Position numbers and translations under genes: made by a program. Shown one piece after another: positions 8,841 through 16,685 of a stretch of DNA of 64,000 nucleotides (positions are counted from its first letter, which is position 1; the number at the start of each line of letters is the position of its first letter). The notes below the pieces were generated by a model. The model did no database searches, was not told the DNA's origin, and saw nothing but the letters and a program-made list of their open reading frames with translations. The stretch comes from Streptomyces asoensis (GTDB lineage Bacteria; Actinomycetota; Actinomycetes; Streptomycetales; Streptomycetaceae): assembly GCF_013085465.1 (NCBI RefSeq), contig NZ_CP049838.1:6324001-6388000 (forward strand). The letters run 5' to 3'.

Positions 8841-8868
8841 GGCTCGGACCGCCGGGCGCGGCGTTCCG

Positions 8869-10494
8869 TCACACGGGACTGCGACGGACCGCCCGCCCCG
8901 CCAGTACGTCCGTGCGCCGGCCGTCCTCGATGACGAAGCGGCCGTCGATCAGGACGTGGGGGATGCCGGTGGGCAGGGTGCGCGGGGCGTCGTAGGTGGA
9001 GCCCGCCGCCACCGTGCGCGGGTCGAAGAGCACCAGGTCGGCGCGGTGGCCCTCGCGGACCAGGCCCCGGTCCGGCAGGCGCAGGCGGGCCGCCGGACGG
9101 CCGGTCAGGTGGGCCACGCACTCCTCCAGGGGCAGGATCCCCGACTCCCGTACGTAGTGGCCGAGGTAGCGCGGGAACGTGCCGTACGCCCGCGGATGCG
9201 GCTTGGCGCCCGTCAGGACGCCGTCCGAGCCGCCCGTGTGGACGCGGTGGCGCATGATCGTGCGGACGTTCTCCTCGTGGCCGACGTGCTGGAGGATGGT
9301 CGGGGCCAGCCGGTCCTCGAGGAGCAGACGGCGGGCCGTCGTCCAGGGCTCCTCGCCGCGCAGGAGCGCCGACGCGTGGACCGTGCGGCCCACGTGGTCC
9401 GCCAGCCGCTCGTCGCCCACGCCCGAGATCTCGATCGTGTCCCAGTCCACCGGCACCCCGTGGCAGCCGTCCGCGCCGGTCACCTCCAGGTCGTGGCGGA
9501 TACGGGCGGCCGTGTCGTCGTCCGCGAGGCGGCGCAGGATCTCCGGCGGGCCGCCCTCGCTCGCCCAACTGGGCAGCAGGGCCGCGAGAGTCGTGCAGCC
9601 GGGGGTGTAGGGGTAGGTGTCGAGGGTGATGTCGGCGCCCGAGTCGAGGGCTTCGTCCAGGAGGGTCAGGAGCTCCGGGGCGCGGCCCTCGTTCACGCCG
9701 AAGTTCATGGTGGCGTGGGCGAGGTGCAGCGGGCAGCCCGCCTCGCGGGTCAGCTCGACCATCTCCGCGTACGCCTCGAGCGCGCCGGCCCCGTAACTGC
9801 GGTGGTGGGGGCAGTAGTAGCCGCCGTAGCCCGCCACCACCCGGCACAGTTCGGTCAGTTCGGCGCCTCGCGCGTACATGCCGGGCGTGTACGTCAGCCC
9901 GGAGGACAGGCCGACGGCGCCCTGTTCCAGCCCCTCCGCGACCAGCCGGCGCATCCGGTCCAGCTCCCGGTCGGTGGCCGGGCGGTCCTCCCAGCCGACG
10001 ACCAGGGCGCGGACCGTGCCCTGGGGGATGAGGTAGGCCGCGTTGACGGCGATGCCCCGGCCGTCGAAACCGTGGTCCAGGCGGTCCAGGTACTCGCCGA
10101 CCGAGCGCCAGTCGAAGTCGAGGTCGTCGCCGTACCCGTTCCAGCCGGTGATGGCCCGGCGGACCCCTTCGAGGGTGCGGTCGTCGACCGGGGCGTACGA
10201 CAGCCCGTCCTGGCCGAGGACTTCGAGGGTGACGCCCTGCGCGGCCTTCGCGCTGTGGTCGGGGTCGCGCAGCAGGGCGAGGTCGCTGTGGGCGTGCATG
10301 TCGATGAAGCCGGGGGAGAGGACCAGCCCCTCCGCGTCCAGCTCCCGTACCGCCTTCGGGCGCTGGCAGCCGGCGGCCGCCGCCTCCTTCACGATCGAGA
10401 CGATCCTGCCGTCGTCGATCAGCACGTCCGCGCGGTAGGAGTCCGCGCCGGTGCCGTCGACGACGTCCGCGTCCCGGATGACGAGGTCTTCCAT
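8869..10494 (-). CDS. N-acyl-D-amino-acid deacylase / D-aminoacylase-type amidohydrolase
   Basis: 541 residues, typical for D-aminoacylases of the amidohydrolase superfamily. The metal-binding HxH pair is in FIDMHAHSDLALL (His67, His69). Further metal or active-site residues lie in YYCPHHRSYG, LHLAHATMNFG and the HTGGSDGVLTG segment, and the C-terminal small beta domain closes the chain (LVLFDPRTV to VIEDGR). The family removes acyl groups from N-acyl-D-amino acids or opens related rings. It follows the PLP deaminase gene by 11 bases in the same leftward operon, so a chain from N-acyl-D-amino acid to free D-amino acid to keto acid is a reasonable inference. Confidence 0.88.
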   Translation of the reverse strand: MEDLVIRDADVVDGTGADSYRADVLIDDGRIVSIVKEAAAAGCQRPKAVRELDAEGLVLSPGFIDMHAHSDLALLRDPDHSAKAAQGVTLEVLGQDGLSYAPVDDRTLEGVRRAITGWNGYGDDLDFDWRSVGEYLDRLDHGFDGRGIAVNAAYLIPQGTVRALVVGWEDRPATDRELDRMRRLVAEGLEQGAVGLSSGLTYTPGMYARGAELTELCRVVAGYGGYYCPHHRSYGAGALEAYAEMVELTREAGCPLHLAHATMNFGVNEGRAPELLTLLDEALDSGADITLDTYPYTPGCTTLAALLPSWASEGGPPEILRRLADDDTAARIRHDLEVTGADGCHGVPVDWDTIEISGVGDERLADHVGRTVHASALLRGEEPWTTARRLLLEDRLAPTILQHVGHEENVRTIMRHRVHTGGSDGVLTGAKPHPRAYGTFPRYLGHYVRESGILPLEECVAHLTGRPAARLRLPDRGLVREGHRADLVLFDPRTVAAGSTYDAPRTLPTGIPHVLIDGRFVIEDGRRTDVLAGRAVRRSPV

Positions 10495-10505
10495 GTCCCC
10501 ACTCC

Positions 10506-11780
10506 CTAGAAGAACGTGCGGATGTAGTCGACGACCGTGCCGTCCGCCTCGGCCAGCGGGATCAGCGGCCACTTGTCGAAGGACGTGCAGGGGTGCGAGA
10601 GGCCCAGGCCGACCCAGTCGCCGACCTCGACGTCCGCCTCGGCGTCGGTGCGCAGCCAGGCGTGCTGGTCGGAGAGCGCGGTCACCGAGACGCCGGTGGC
10701 GGGGCGTTCCGTGCCGTCGCGGCGGATCACCTGGGCGAAGGGCAGGTCCAGGTCGTAGGCCGCGTCCCGCTTGCCCGCGTTGACGAACGCCTGGTCGGGG
10801 GCGGGGCGGGAGACGACCTGGGTCCACAGGCGGAACGCGGGCTCCAGCGCGCCCTCCTCGGGGACCCGGTTGAACGGGGTCAGCTTGCGGTAGTGACCGT
10901 CGTCGTGCGAGACGTACGCGCCGGAGCGCAGCAGCTTCAGCACCGGCAGGGAGAGTCCGGGGATCCCGGCGAAGACCTCGGCGACCGTGTCGAACCAGGC
11001 GCTGCCGCCCGCGCTGACCACGATCTCCTCGGCGCCCGCGAACCGTCCCGCCTCGTCGAAGTCGACGGCGAGGGCGACCAGGCGGTGCAGCCAGGCCCGC
11101 ACCCGCTCCGGGTCGGCCCGCGGGACCTCGCCCTCGTAGCCCGCGACCCCGACCAGCCGCAGGGCCGGCGCGGCGGCCACCGCGTCCGCGACCGCCGCGC
11201 ACTCCGTCTCCGTACGGACCCCGGTGCGGGCGCCCTCGCCCGCGGCCAGTTCGACGACGACGTCCAGGGGGCGCCGGGCGCCGCGCAGGGCGGTGTCCAT
11301 CAGCTCGACCCCGCGCACCGAGTCGACGTAGCAGACGAGGCGGAAGGCGGGGTCGGCGTCGAGCTGTGCGGAGATCCAGCGCAGGGCGGCCGGGTCCACC
11401 AGTTCGTTGGCGAGGAAGACACGCTGGACGCCGTAGGCCCGGGCCACCCGCACCTGGTGCGGGACCGCGAGGGTGATGCCCCAGGCGCCGCGGTCGAGCT
11501 GGCGCTGGAAGAGCTGCGGGGCCATGGAGGTCTTGCCGTGCGGGGCGAAGGCGAGCCCGTGGCGGGTCGCGTAGGTCTCCATGAGGGCGAGGTTGTGTTC
11601 GAGGCGCTCGGCGGAGAGGGCCAGCACGGGGGTCGCGAAGCCGCCGGTGAAGAGGTTGCGGCGCTGGGCGGCCAGCTCGCCGACGGTGAGGCCGTCGGCG
11701 TCCGGCGGGAGGCCCTTGAAGCGGTGGTCGACGCGTTCCCCGGCCAGTCGGGCGAGCGCCTCGAGTGCCTCGGTACTCAT
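10506..11780 (-). CDS. PLP-dependent amino acid deaminase, D-serine dehydratase-like (fold type III)
   Basis: 424 residues. An alanine-racemase-type TIM barrel carries the PLP lysine in APHGKTSMAP (Lys83). The C-terminal beta domain contains SHPCTSFDKW, whose His and Cys match the zinc ligands of eukaryote-type D-serine dehydratase. The predicted reaction is deamination of a D-hydroxy amino acid (D-serine or D-threonine) to a 2-keto acid through an enamine. The RidA protein encoded across the divergent promoter could hydrolyse that enamine. The ATG follows an AGGAGG site that is part of a 14-bp palindrome (11786-11799). It is first in the operon with the deacylase. Confidence 0.87.
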   Translation of the reverse strand: MSTEALEALARLAGERVDHRFKGLPPDADGLTVGELAAQRRNLFTGGFATPVLALSAERLEHNLALMETYATRHGLAFAPHGKTSMAPQLFQRQLDRGAWGITLAVPHQVRVARAYGVQRVFLANELVDPAALRWISAQLDADPAFRLVCYVDSVRGVELMDTALRGARRPLDVVVELAAGEGARTGVRTETECAAVADAVAAAPALRLVGVAGYEGEVPRADPERVRAWLHRLVALAVDFDEAGRFAGAEEIVVSAGGSAWFDTVAEVFAGIPGLSLPVLKLLRSGAYVSHDDGHYRKLTPFNRVPEEGALEPAFRLWTQVVSRPAPDQAFVNAGKRDAAYDLDLPFAQVIRRDGTERPATGVSVTALSDQHAWLRTDAEADVEVGDWVGLGLSHPCTSFDKWPLIPLAEADGTVVDYIRTFF

Positions 11781-11785
11781 GGAAC

Positions 11786-11799
11786 CTCCTGATCAGGAG
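11786..11799. promoter_or_regulatory. Palindrome overlapping the deaminase ribosome binding site
   Basis: CTCCTGATCAGGAG is a perfect 14-bp palindrome. On the leftward mRNA its second half is the start of the AGGAGG site of the deaminase gene, so a hairpin or a bound protein could hide the site. Confidence 0.4.
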
Positions 11800-11800
11800 C

Positions 11801-11817
11801 GTTGCACAAGCTGCAAC
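11801..11817. promoter_or_regulatory. Probable IclR operator between divergent catabolic operons
   Basis: GTTGCA-N5-TGCAAC is a perfect inverted repeat in the 171-bp gap between the deaminase and kinase genes, 20 bp before the deaminase ATG. An IclR-family gene lies in the adjacent operon (12992-13759), which makes it the natural candidate for binding here. Confidence 0.6.
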
Positions 11818-11877
11818 GTCCATTGCGTATATCGCTTACTGCTGTCTAACATCTCGGCCAACGCGGGGTCAACGGAG

Positions 11878-11930
11878 CCTCCCCCAGCCTTCGGCAGGGG
11901 GGACCCCATCTCGCTTCGCTCGCCCGCACC
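11878..11930. repeat. Streptomyces-type interspersed GC-rich hairpin repeat
   Basis: A CCTCCCCCAGCCTTCGGC... segment is followed by AGGGGGGACCCC and TCTCGCTTCGCTCGC. It folds into a C5/G5 hairpin around TTCG. Sequences of this shape recur in intergenic regions of Streptomyces genomes, as I remember them; the copy number cannot be judged from one window. It lies directly upstream of the kinase gene. Confidence 0.45.
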
Positions 11931-11951
11931 AGCACAGGAGCCAAGACGATC

Positions 11952-12995
11952 GTGACCGCCACCGGACCCTGCAACGCCCCCGACGCCGTGGACGTCGTCG
12001 CGCTCGGCGAGTCCATGGTCACCTTCCTGCCCTCCCGGCCCGGCCGCCTCGCCGACGTACCCTCCTTCGACCGGGGCATCGGCGGCGCCGAGTCCAACGT
12101 GGCCTGCGCGCTGGCCGCGGCCGGACACGCGGTGCGCTGGGTCAGCCGGGTGGGGGCGGACGGGTTCGGCGACCATCTCGTCGAGACCATCGGCTCCTAC
12201 GGGGTCGACGTGACCTCCGTACGGCGCGATCCCCACCGCCCGACCGGCGTCTACTTCCGCACCGCCGGCGACCGGGCCACCGACGCGCACGAGGTCGCCT
12301 ACTACCGGGCCGGGTCGGCGGCCTCCGCGATGTCCGTCGACACCGTCGGCCTCGACGCCGTACGGGCCGGCCGGGTACTGCACCTCACCGGGATCACCGC
12401 GGCCCTCTCCGCGGACTGCCTCGGCCTGCTGCGGGAACTGACGAGCCCCCGGCCCGGCCGGCCCCTCGTCTCCTTCGACGTCAACCACCGGCCCCGGCTG
12501 TGGACGGACGGCAACAGCCCCCGGGTCCTCCTCGAACTGGCCCGCGGCGCCGACCTGGTGTTCGTGGGCGAGGACGAGGCGGCCGAGGTGTGGGGCCTGG
12601 ACGGCGTCGACGCCGTACGGACCGCGTTCCCCGACCCCGAGGTGCTCGTCGTCAAACAGGGGGCGCTCGGGGCGACCGTCTTCGACCGGGGCCGTGCCCT
12701 GCACGTCCCCGCCCCGCGCGTCGACGTCGTCGCCGCCGTCGGCGCCGGGGACGCCTTCGCCGCCGGATTCCTCTCCGCCACCCTGCGCGGACTGCCCGTG
12801 CGCGACCGCCTCCGGCACGGGCACCTGATGGCCGCCGCCGCCCTGACCGTCCCCGGCGACCTGGCCGTGCCGCCTTCCCGCGACCACGCCGACCGGCTCG
12901 CGGCCCTCGACGACGCCGCGTGGGGGAGACTTCGACTCGGCCCCGGCTGGACGCACGCCGAAGAGCGGGCCGACGAGGAGGTACCCACCCCATGA
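11952..12995 (+). CDS. PfkB-family sugar kinase, probable 2-keto-3-deoxygluconate kinase
   Basis: 347 residues. The N-terminal FDRGIGGAESNVACALAAAG matches the PfkB substrate and lid region. The C-terminal VGAGDAFAAGF is the PfkB signature 2, with the catalytic Asp in GAGD. The nearest family type is KDG or fructokinase-like, using ATP to phosphorylate a sugar or sugar acid in the cytoplasm. The GTG start has AGGAG 11 bases upstream. Its TGA overlaps the ATG of the IclR gene (ATGA), so the regulator is translationally coupled. The GntP permease further down the operon supports an acid sugar as substrate, which is an inference. Confidence 0.85.
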   Translation: MTATGPCNAPDAVDVVALGESMVTFLPSRPGRLADVPSFDRGIGGAESNVACALAAAGHAVRWVSRVGADGFGDHLVETIGSYGVDVTSVRRDPHRPTGVYFRTAGDRATDAHEVAYYRAGSAASAMSVDTVGLDAVRAGRVLHLTGITAALSADCLGLLRELTSPRPGRPLVSFDVNHRPRLWTDGNSPRVLLELARGADLVFVGEDEAAEVWGLDGVDAVRTAFPDPEVLVVKQGALGATVFDRGRALHVPAPRVDVVAAVGAGDAFAAGFLSATLRGLPVRDRLRHGHLMAAAALTVPGDLAVPPSRDHADRLAALDDAAWGRLRLGPGWTHAEERADEEVPTP

Positions 12996-13759
12996 GCCAG
13001 ACCGTCGACCGAGCGCTGAGCATCCTGCCGCTGCTCGCCGAGGGCCCCGCCGACCTCGGGCAGGTCGCCGACCGCCTCGGCGTGCACAAATCGACGGCCC
13101 TGCGGCTGTTGCGCACCCTGCACGAGCACGGCCTCGTCTACCGCCAGTCCGACCAGCGCTACCGCCTGGGCGCCCGGCTCTTCGCCCTCGCCCAGGAGGC
13201 GATGGAGAACCTCGACATCCGCGAGATCGCGCATCCGCACCTCGCCCGTCTGAACGAGACCTGCGGGCACACCGTGCACCTCGCCGTGTACGAGGAGGGC
13301 GAGGTCCTCTACATCGACAAGGTGGAGAGCCGCTACCCGGTGCGCATGTACTCGCGGATCGGCAAGCCCGTCGCCATCACGGTCGCCGCCGTCGCCAAGC
13401 TGCTCCTCGCCGACCTGCCCGAGCCCGAGCGACGGGTGATCGCCGAGAAGCTCGACTACCCCCTCTACACGTCCCGTTCGACCCCCAACGCCCCCGCATT
13501 CCTGCGCGAGTTGGAAAAGGTGCGCGAACAGGGCTGGGCCACCGACCTCGGTGGCCACGAGGAGTCCATCAACTGTGCCGCCGCGCCGATCCGGGGCGCC
13601 GACGGCCGGGTGGTCGCCGCGATGTCGGTCTCCGCGCCGAACGTCGTCGTCACCGCCGACGAACTCCTCACCCTGCTCCCGCTGGTCCGCCGTACGGCGG
13701 ACGCCATCAGCGGCGAGTACTCCGGCAGAACCCCGATCAAGGAAGCCCCGAAGGAATGA
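12992..13759 (+). CDS. IclR-family transcriptional regulator
   Basis: 255 residues. The N-terminal winged helix-turn-helix (about 1-60) contains LGQVADRLGVHKSTALRLLRT. The C-terminal effector-binding domain carries the family features YIDKVESRYPVRMYSRIGK and the conserved INCAAAPIRG region with a Cys. It probably senses a keto acid or sugar acid and controls both divergent operons through the GTTGCA/TGCAAC repeat at 11801. The position inside the kinase-RidA-permease operon supports local regulation. Neither effector nor sign of regulation can be read from the sequence. Confidence 0.9.
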   Translation: MSQTVDRALSILPLLAEGPADLGQVADRLGVHKSTALRLLRTLHEHGLVYRQSDQRYRLGARLFALAQEAMENLDIREIAHPHLARLNETCGHTVHLAVYEEGEVLYIDKVESRYPVRMYSRIGKPVAITVAAVAKLLLADLPEPERRVIAEKLDYPLYTSRSTPNAPAFLRELEKVREQGWATDLGGHEESINCAAAPIRGADGRVVAAMSVSAPNVVVTADELLTLLPLVRRTADAISGEYSGRTPIKEAPKE

Positions 13760-13766
13760 GCCCGGC

Positions 13767-14177
13767 ATGACCGAGAAGACCGCCCTCACCCCCAAGACCC
13801 ACACCACCCCGCCCGCGAAGTTCTCGCACGGGGTGAAGAAGGGCAACATCCTCCAGGTCGCGGGCCAGGTCGGCTTCCTGCCCGCCGAGGAGGGCAAGCC
13901 CCCGACGCCCGCGGGCCCCACCCTGCGCGAGCAGACCCTCCAGACCCTCGCCAACGTCAAGGCGATCCTCGAGGAGGGCGGCGCGAGCTGGGACGACGTG
14001 ATGATGATCCGCGTCTACCTGACGGACACGGCGCACTTCGCCGAGTTCAACGAGCTCTACAACACGTACTTCGGGGAGCAGCCCCTCACCGCCCCGCCCG
14101 CGGCCCGCACGACGGTCTACGTCGGCCTTCCGGCCGGGCTCCTGGTCGAGATCGACGCACTCGCCGTCCTCGGCTGA
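13767..14177 (+). CDS. RidA-family enamine/imine deaminase
   Basis: 136 residues, the full length of the YjgF/YER057c/UK114 (RidA) fold. Visible features are the early FSHGVKKGNILQVAGQVGF strand pair, the central helix LREQTLQTLANVKAILEEGG, and the PPARTTVYVGLP and EIDALAVLG ends. The active-site arginine of the family is the one in AARTTVYVG. RidA proteins hydrolyse reactive 2-aminoacrylate-type enamines released by PLP dehydratases. Its location beside a D-serine dehydratase-like gene gives it a clear partner. It starts 8 bases after the IclR stop. Confidence 0.92.
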   Translation: MTEKTALTPKTHTTPPAKFSHGVKKGNILQVAGQVGFLPAEEGKPPTPAGPTLREQTLQTLANVKAILEEGGASWDDVMMIRVYLTDTAHFAEFNELYNTYFGEQPLTAPPAARTTVYVGLPAGLLVEIDALAVLG

Positions 14178-14195
14178 CGCGCCCAGCGCCGAGGG

Positions 14196-14270
14196 CCCGA
14201 CCGACCGGCCCGAGGGCCTGACTGACCGGCCTGACTGACCGGCCTGACCGACCGGTCGGGCCGGACCGGC
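14196..14270. repeat. 13-bp tandem repeats between ridA-type and gntP-type genes
   Basis: The unit CCTGACTGACCGG occurs twice, then once as CCTGACCGACCGG (14217-14255), and a fourth related copy precedes them (14196-14208). A GACCGGTCGGGCCGG tail continues the pattern. No coding function is seen. Confidence 0.7.
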
Positions 14271-14307
14271 CGACACACCGTCAACTCCCGCACGCCGTAA
14301 CGCCTCA

Positions 14308-14344
14308 CGGCACGGCGCCCCCGTTCGCAGGGGGCGCCGTGCCG
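14308..14344 (+). terminator. Strong hairpin between ridA-type and gntP-type genes
   Basis: 15-bp perfect arms (CGGCACGGCGCCCCC and its complement) enclose a 7-base loop. There is no T-run. It lies 131 bases after the RidA stop and 50 before the permease ATG, so it could end the first part of the operon or act as an attenuator that lowers permease expression. Confidence 0.7.
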
Positions 14345-14393
14345 CGATACCCCCTGCCCGAAAGCACAGTGAACCCCAGCAGAGGACCCCCGA

Positions 14394-15872
14394 ATGCCCC
14401 TTCCGCTCGCGGCATCCACCCCCGCCGAGGCGCCACCCCACACCGGCGGACTGCTCCTCCTGATCGACGGCACGGCAGGCCTGCTGACGGTCGCCGCCCT
14501 CGGTATCGCCCTGCTCCTCTTCCTGATCATCAAGGTCAGGATCCAGCCCTTCGTGGCCCTTCTCGCGGTCTCCATAGCCGTCGGTCTGCTGGCCGGGCTG
14601 TCCGTGACCGAACTCTTCGGCACCGTGCAGCGTTCGGACGCCGTCTCCACCATCGAGTCCGGGATGGGCGGCATCCTCGGTCATGTCGCGATCATCATCG
14701 GGCTGGGCACGATGCTCGGCGCGGTCCTCGAAGTCAGCGGCGGCGCCGAGGTGTTGGCGTCCCGGCTGCTCGGCGTGTTCGGCGAGCGGCGAGCGCCCCT
14801 CGCGATGGGCCTGACCGGCCTGATCTTCGGCATCCCGGTCTTCTTCGACGTCGGCATCTTCGTGCTGGCCCCGATCGTCTACGCGGCCGCCAAGCGGGGC
14901 GGCAAGTCGATCCTGCTGTACTGCCTTCCGCTGCTCGCGGGTCTGTCGATGACCCACGCGTTCCTGCCCCCGCACCCCGGCCCGGTCGCGGCCGCCGGCC
15001 TGCTCCACGTCGACCTCGGCTGGGTCATCCTCATGGGGGTCGTCTGCGGCATCCCGGCGGTGCTGGCGGCCTGGGTGTTCTCGGCGTGGATCGGCCGCCG
15101 CATCTTCGTCGCCGTGCCGCAGGACATGGTCGAGGCGGCGGCGGAGGCCAAGCGGGCGGTCGTCGAGGAGCAGCGGACACAGGGCGTCCTGCCGCGCGAG
15201 GACCCGGTGCCGCTGGGCACGGTCCTCGGGATCATCGGTACGCCGCTGGTGCTGATCCTCGCCGCCACGTTCTCGTCGATCGCCCTGGACCCGTCCACCG
15301 GCCGCTCGGTGATCGAGTTCTTCGGCCACCCCTTCGTGGCGCTGACCATCGCGCTGCTGCTCGCCTACTACCTGCTCGGCATCCGGCGCGGCTGGTCCCG
15401 CAAGTCGCTGGAGACGGTCTCGACGGCCTCGCTGAAGCCGGTCGGCAACATCCTGCTGGTCGTTGGCGCAGGCGGGATCTTCGGTGCCGTCCTGAAGGCG
15501 AGCGGGGTGGCCCAGGCCCTGTCGGACACCTTCAACGACGTGGGCCTGCCGGTGATCGTCCTCTCCTACCTGATCTCGGTGGTGCTGCGGGTCGCCCAGG
15601 GCTCGGCGACGGTGGCGATCGTGACGACGGCGGGCATCGTGGCGCCGCTGCTCGCCGAGGGCGACCACTCGCAGGCCTTCGTGGCCCTCGTCATCATGGC
15701 GATCTCGGCGGGCTCGATCTTCGCCTCGCACGTCAACGACGGCGGATTCTGGATGGTGGCCAAGTACTTCGGCATCAGCGAGCGCGACACCCTCAAGACG
15801 TGGACCGTGCTGGAGACGGTGCTGTCGGTGGCCGGGTTCGTGATGGCGGCCGGAATGAGCCTCTTCGTGTAG
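14394..15872 (+). CDS. GntP-family permease (gluconate/organic acid:H+ symporter)
   Basis: 492 residues with about 12-14 hydrophobic helices from residue 18 to the end. GntP-family landmarks are present: VFFDVGIFVLAPIVYAAAK, THAFLPPHPGPVAAA, RVAQGSATVAIVTTAGI and SHVNDGGFWMVAKYF. Such proteins import gluconate, D-serine or related hydroxy acids with protons. D-serine transport by a GntP relative is known in enterobacteria, so the substrate here may be either a sugar acid or a D-hydroxy amino acid. It is the last gene of the kinase-iclR-ridA set but is separated from it by a strong hairpin. Confidence 0.9.
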   Translation: MPLPLAASTPAEAPPHTGGLLLLIDGTAGLLTVAALGIALLLFLIIKVRIQPFVALLAVSIAVGLLAGLSVTELFGTVQRSDAVSTIESGMGGILGHVAIIIGLGTMLGAVLEVSGGAEVLASRLLGVFGERRAPLAMGLTGLIFGIPVFFDVGIFVLAPIVYAAAKRGGKSILLYCLPLLAGLSMTHAFLPPHPGPVAAAGLLHVDLGWVILMGVVCGIPAVLAAWVFSAWIGRRIFVAVPQDMVEAAAEAKRAVVEEQRTQGVLPREDPVPLGTVLGIIGTPLVLILAATFSSIALDPSTGRSVIEFFGHPFVALTIALLLAYYLLGIRRGWSRKSLETVSTASLKPVGNILLVVGAGGIFGAVLKASGVAQALSDTFNDVGLPVIVLSYLISVVLRVAQGSATVAIVTTAGIVAPLLAEGDHSQAFVALVIMAISAGSIFASHVNDGGFWMVAKYFGISERDTLKTWTVLETVLSVAGFVMAAGMSLFV

Positions 15873-15937
15873 GACTCCGGTAACGAAGTCAGGGGCTGAC
15901 TGTGTCCGGCACAGGATCTTCGACCATACTGCCCGCT

Positions 15938-16651
15938 GTGGAGCAGCGCATAGGTTCGAGCAGCCAGCCCCTGGAGGGCGCCGGGTTCGACCCGGCATTC
16001 ATCCCCGGGCTCACGTCGCCCGTGACCGCGGAGCCGGAGGACACGAGGCCGGCCGAGGACGACGGCGTCGACGCCGTCGAGCCCGAGGCGGGGAAGGGGG
16101 AGTCAGCGGCGCCGGAACGCCCGGACGCGTCGGCGGAGCCGGACCCGGCCGACAGGTCCGACGGGTCCGACGGGTCCGAAGAACCGGACGAGTCCGCCGA
16201 GTCCGTCGAGGGCCCCGTCTTCGAGGCCTCCGACCGCCGTGCGCGGATCGCCGCCGACGCCAAGGGCGTCCGGCTCCGCCTCGACGAGGAGTCGTGCGAG
16301 TTCCGCTGGGACGAGATCGGCGCGGTCGAGACGGAGACACCGCGCTTCGGCAAGCGGTTCACCATCACGGTGCACACCCCTGACCGCCGCTGGTACCCGA
16401 TCGAGATCGAGGCGACGGCCAGGTCCCGCTTCAAGGAGTGGGAAGAGCAGTTGGACGCGGTCCTCGACGCCTACTTCGAGGACGGAGAAGCCGAAGCGGA
16501 AGCGGGCGCCGACGAGGAGGCCGTCGAGGTCGACGCCGCCACCGGGGCCGACGCAGCCAACGGCGACGCCGACGCCGAGGACACCGGGACCAAGGCCGCC
16601 GAGGCCGAGGACGACGAGGTCAAGGACGCCGGCGCCAAGGCCGCCGACTAG
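15938..16651 (+). CDS. Acidic protein with central PH-like/DUF domain, leaderless
   Basis: 237 residues and very acidic. An N-terminal Pro/Glu/Asp/Ser-rich stretch (about 1-95) leads to a compact domain (about 98-185). That domain has alternating strands and a closing helix (ADAKGVRLRLDEESCEFRW to SRFKEWEEQLDAVLDAYF), followed by an Ala/Glu/Asp repeat-rich tail. The domain resembles that of the 131-aa protein at 22382-22777 (G-V-x-F/L, F-x-W-x-E-I/V, a W-x-x-Q-L/x helix). I chose the GTG with a CATACT -10 box 7 bases before it, which implies a leaderless message. An upstream GTG at 15902 is the alternative. Function unknown. Confidence 0.7.
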   Translation: MEQRIGSSSQPLEGAGFDPAFIPGLTSPVTAEPEDTRPAEDDGVDAVEPEAGKGESAAPERPDASAEPDPADRSDGSDGSEEPDESAESVEGPVFEASDRRARIAADAKGVRLRLDEESCEFRWDEIGAVETETPRFGKRFTITVHTPDRRWYPIEIEATARSRFKEWEEQLDAVLDAYFEDGEAEAEAGADEEAVEVDAATGADAANGDADAEDTGTKAAEAEDDEVKDAGAKAAD

Positions 16652-16685
16652 ACGCAGTACCAGTACCAGTACCTAGACGCAGTAC
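16648..16685. repeat. 13-bp direct repeat spanning two convergent stop codons
   Basis: CTAGACGCAGTAC occurs at 16648-16660 and again at 16673-16685, separated by CAGTAC twice. The first copy supplies the TAG of the rightward gene and the second supplies the TAG of the leftward peptidase gene. This looks like a small local duplication. Confidence 0.8.

Noticed and set aside
8869..11823. Single leftward frame joining deaminase and deacylase regions into 984 residues
   Set aside because: The upper part is out of frame with the real deaminase and reads as a low-complexity Arg/Pro/Gly sequence. The true deacylase begins at the ATG at 10494.
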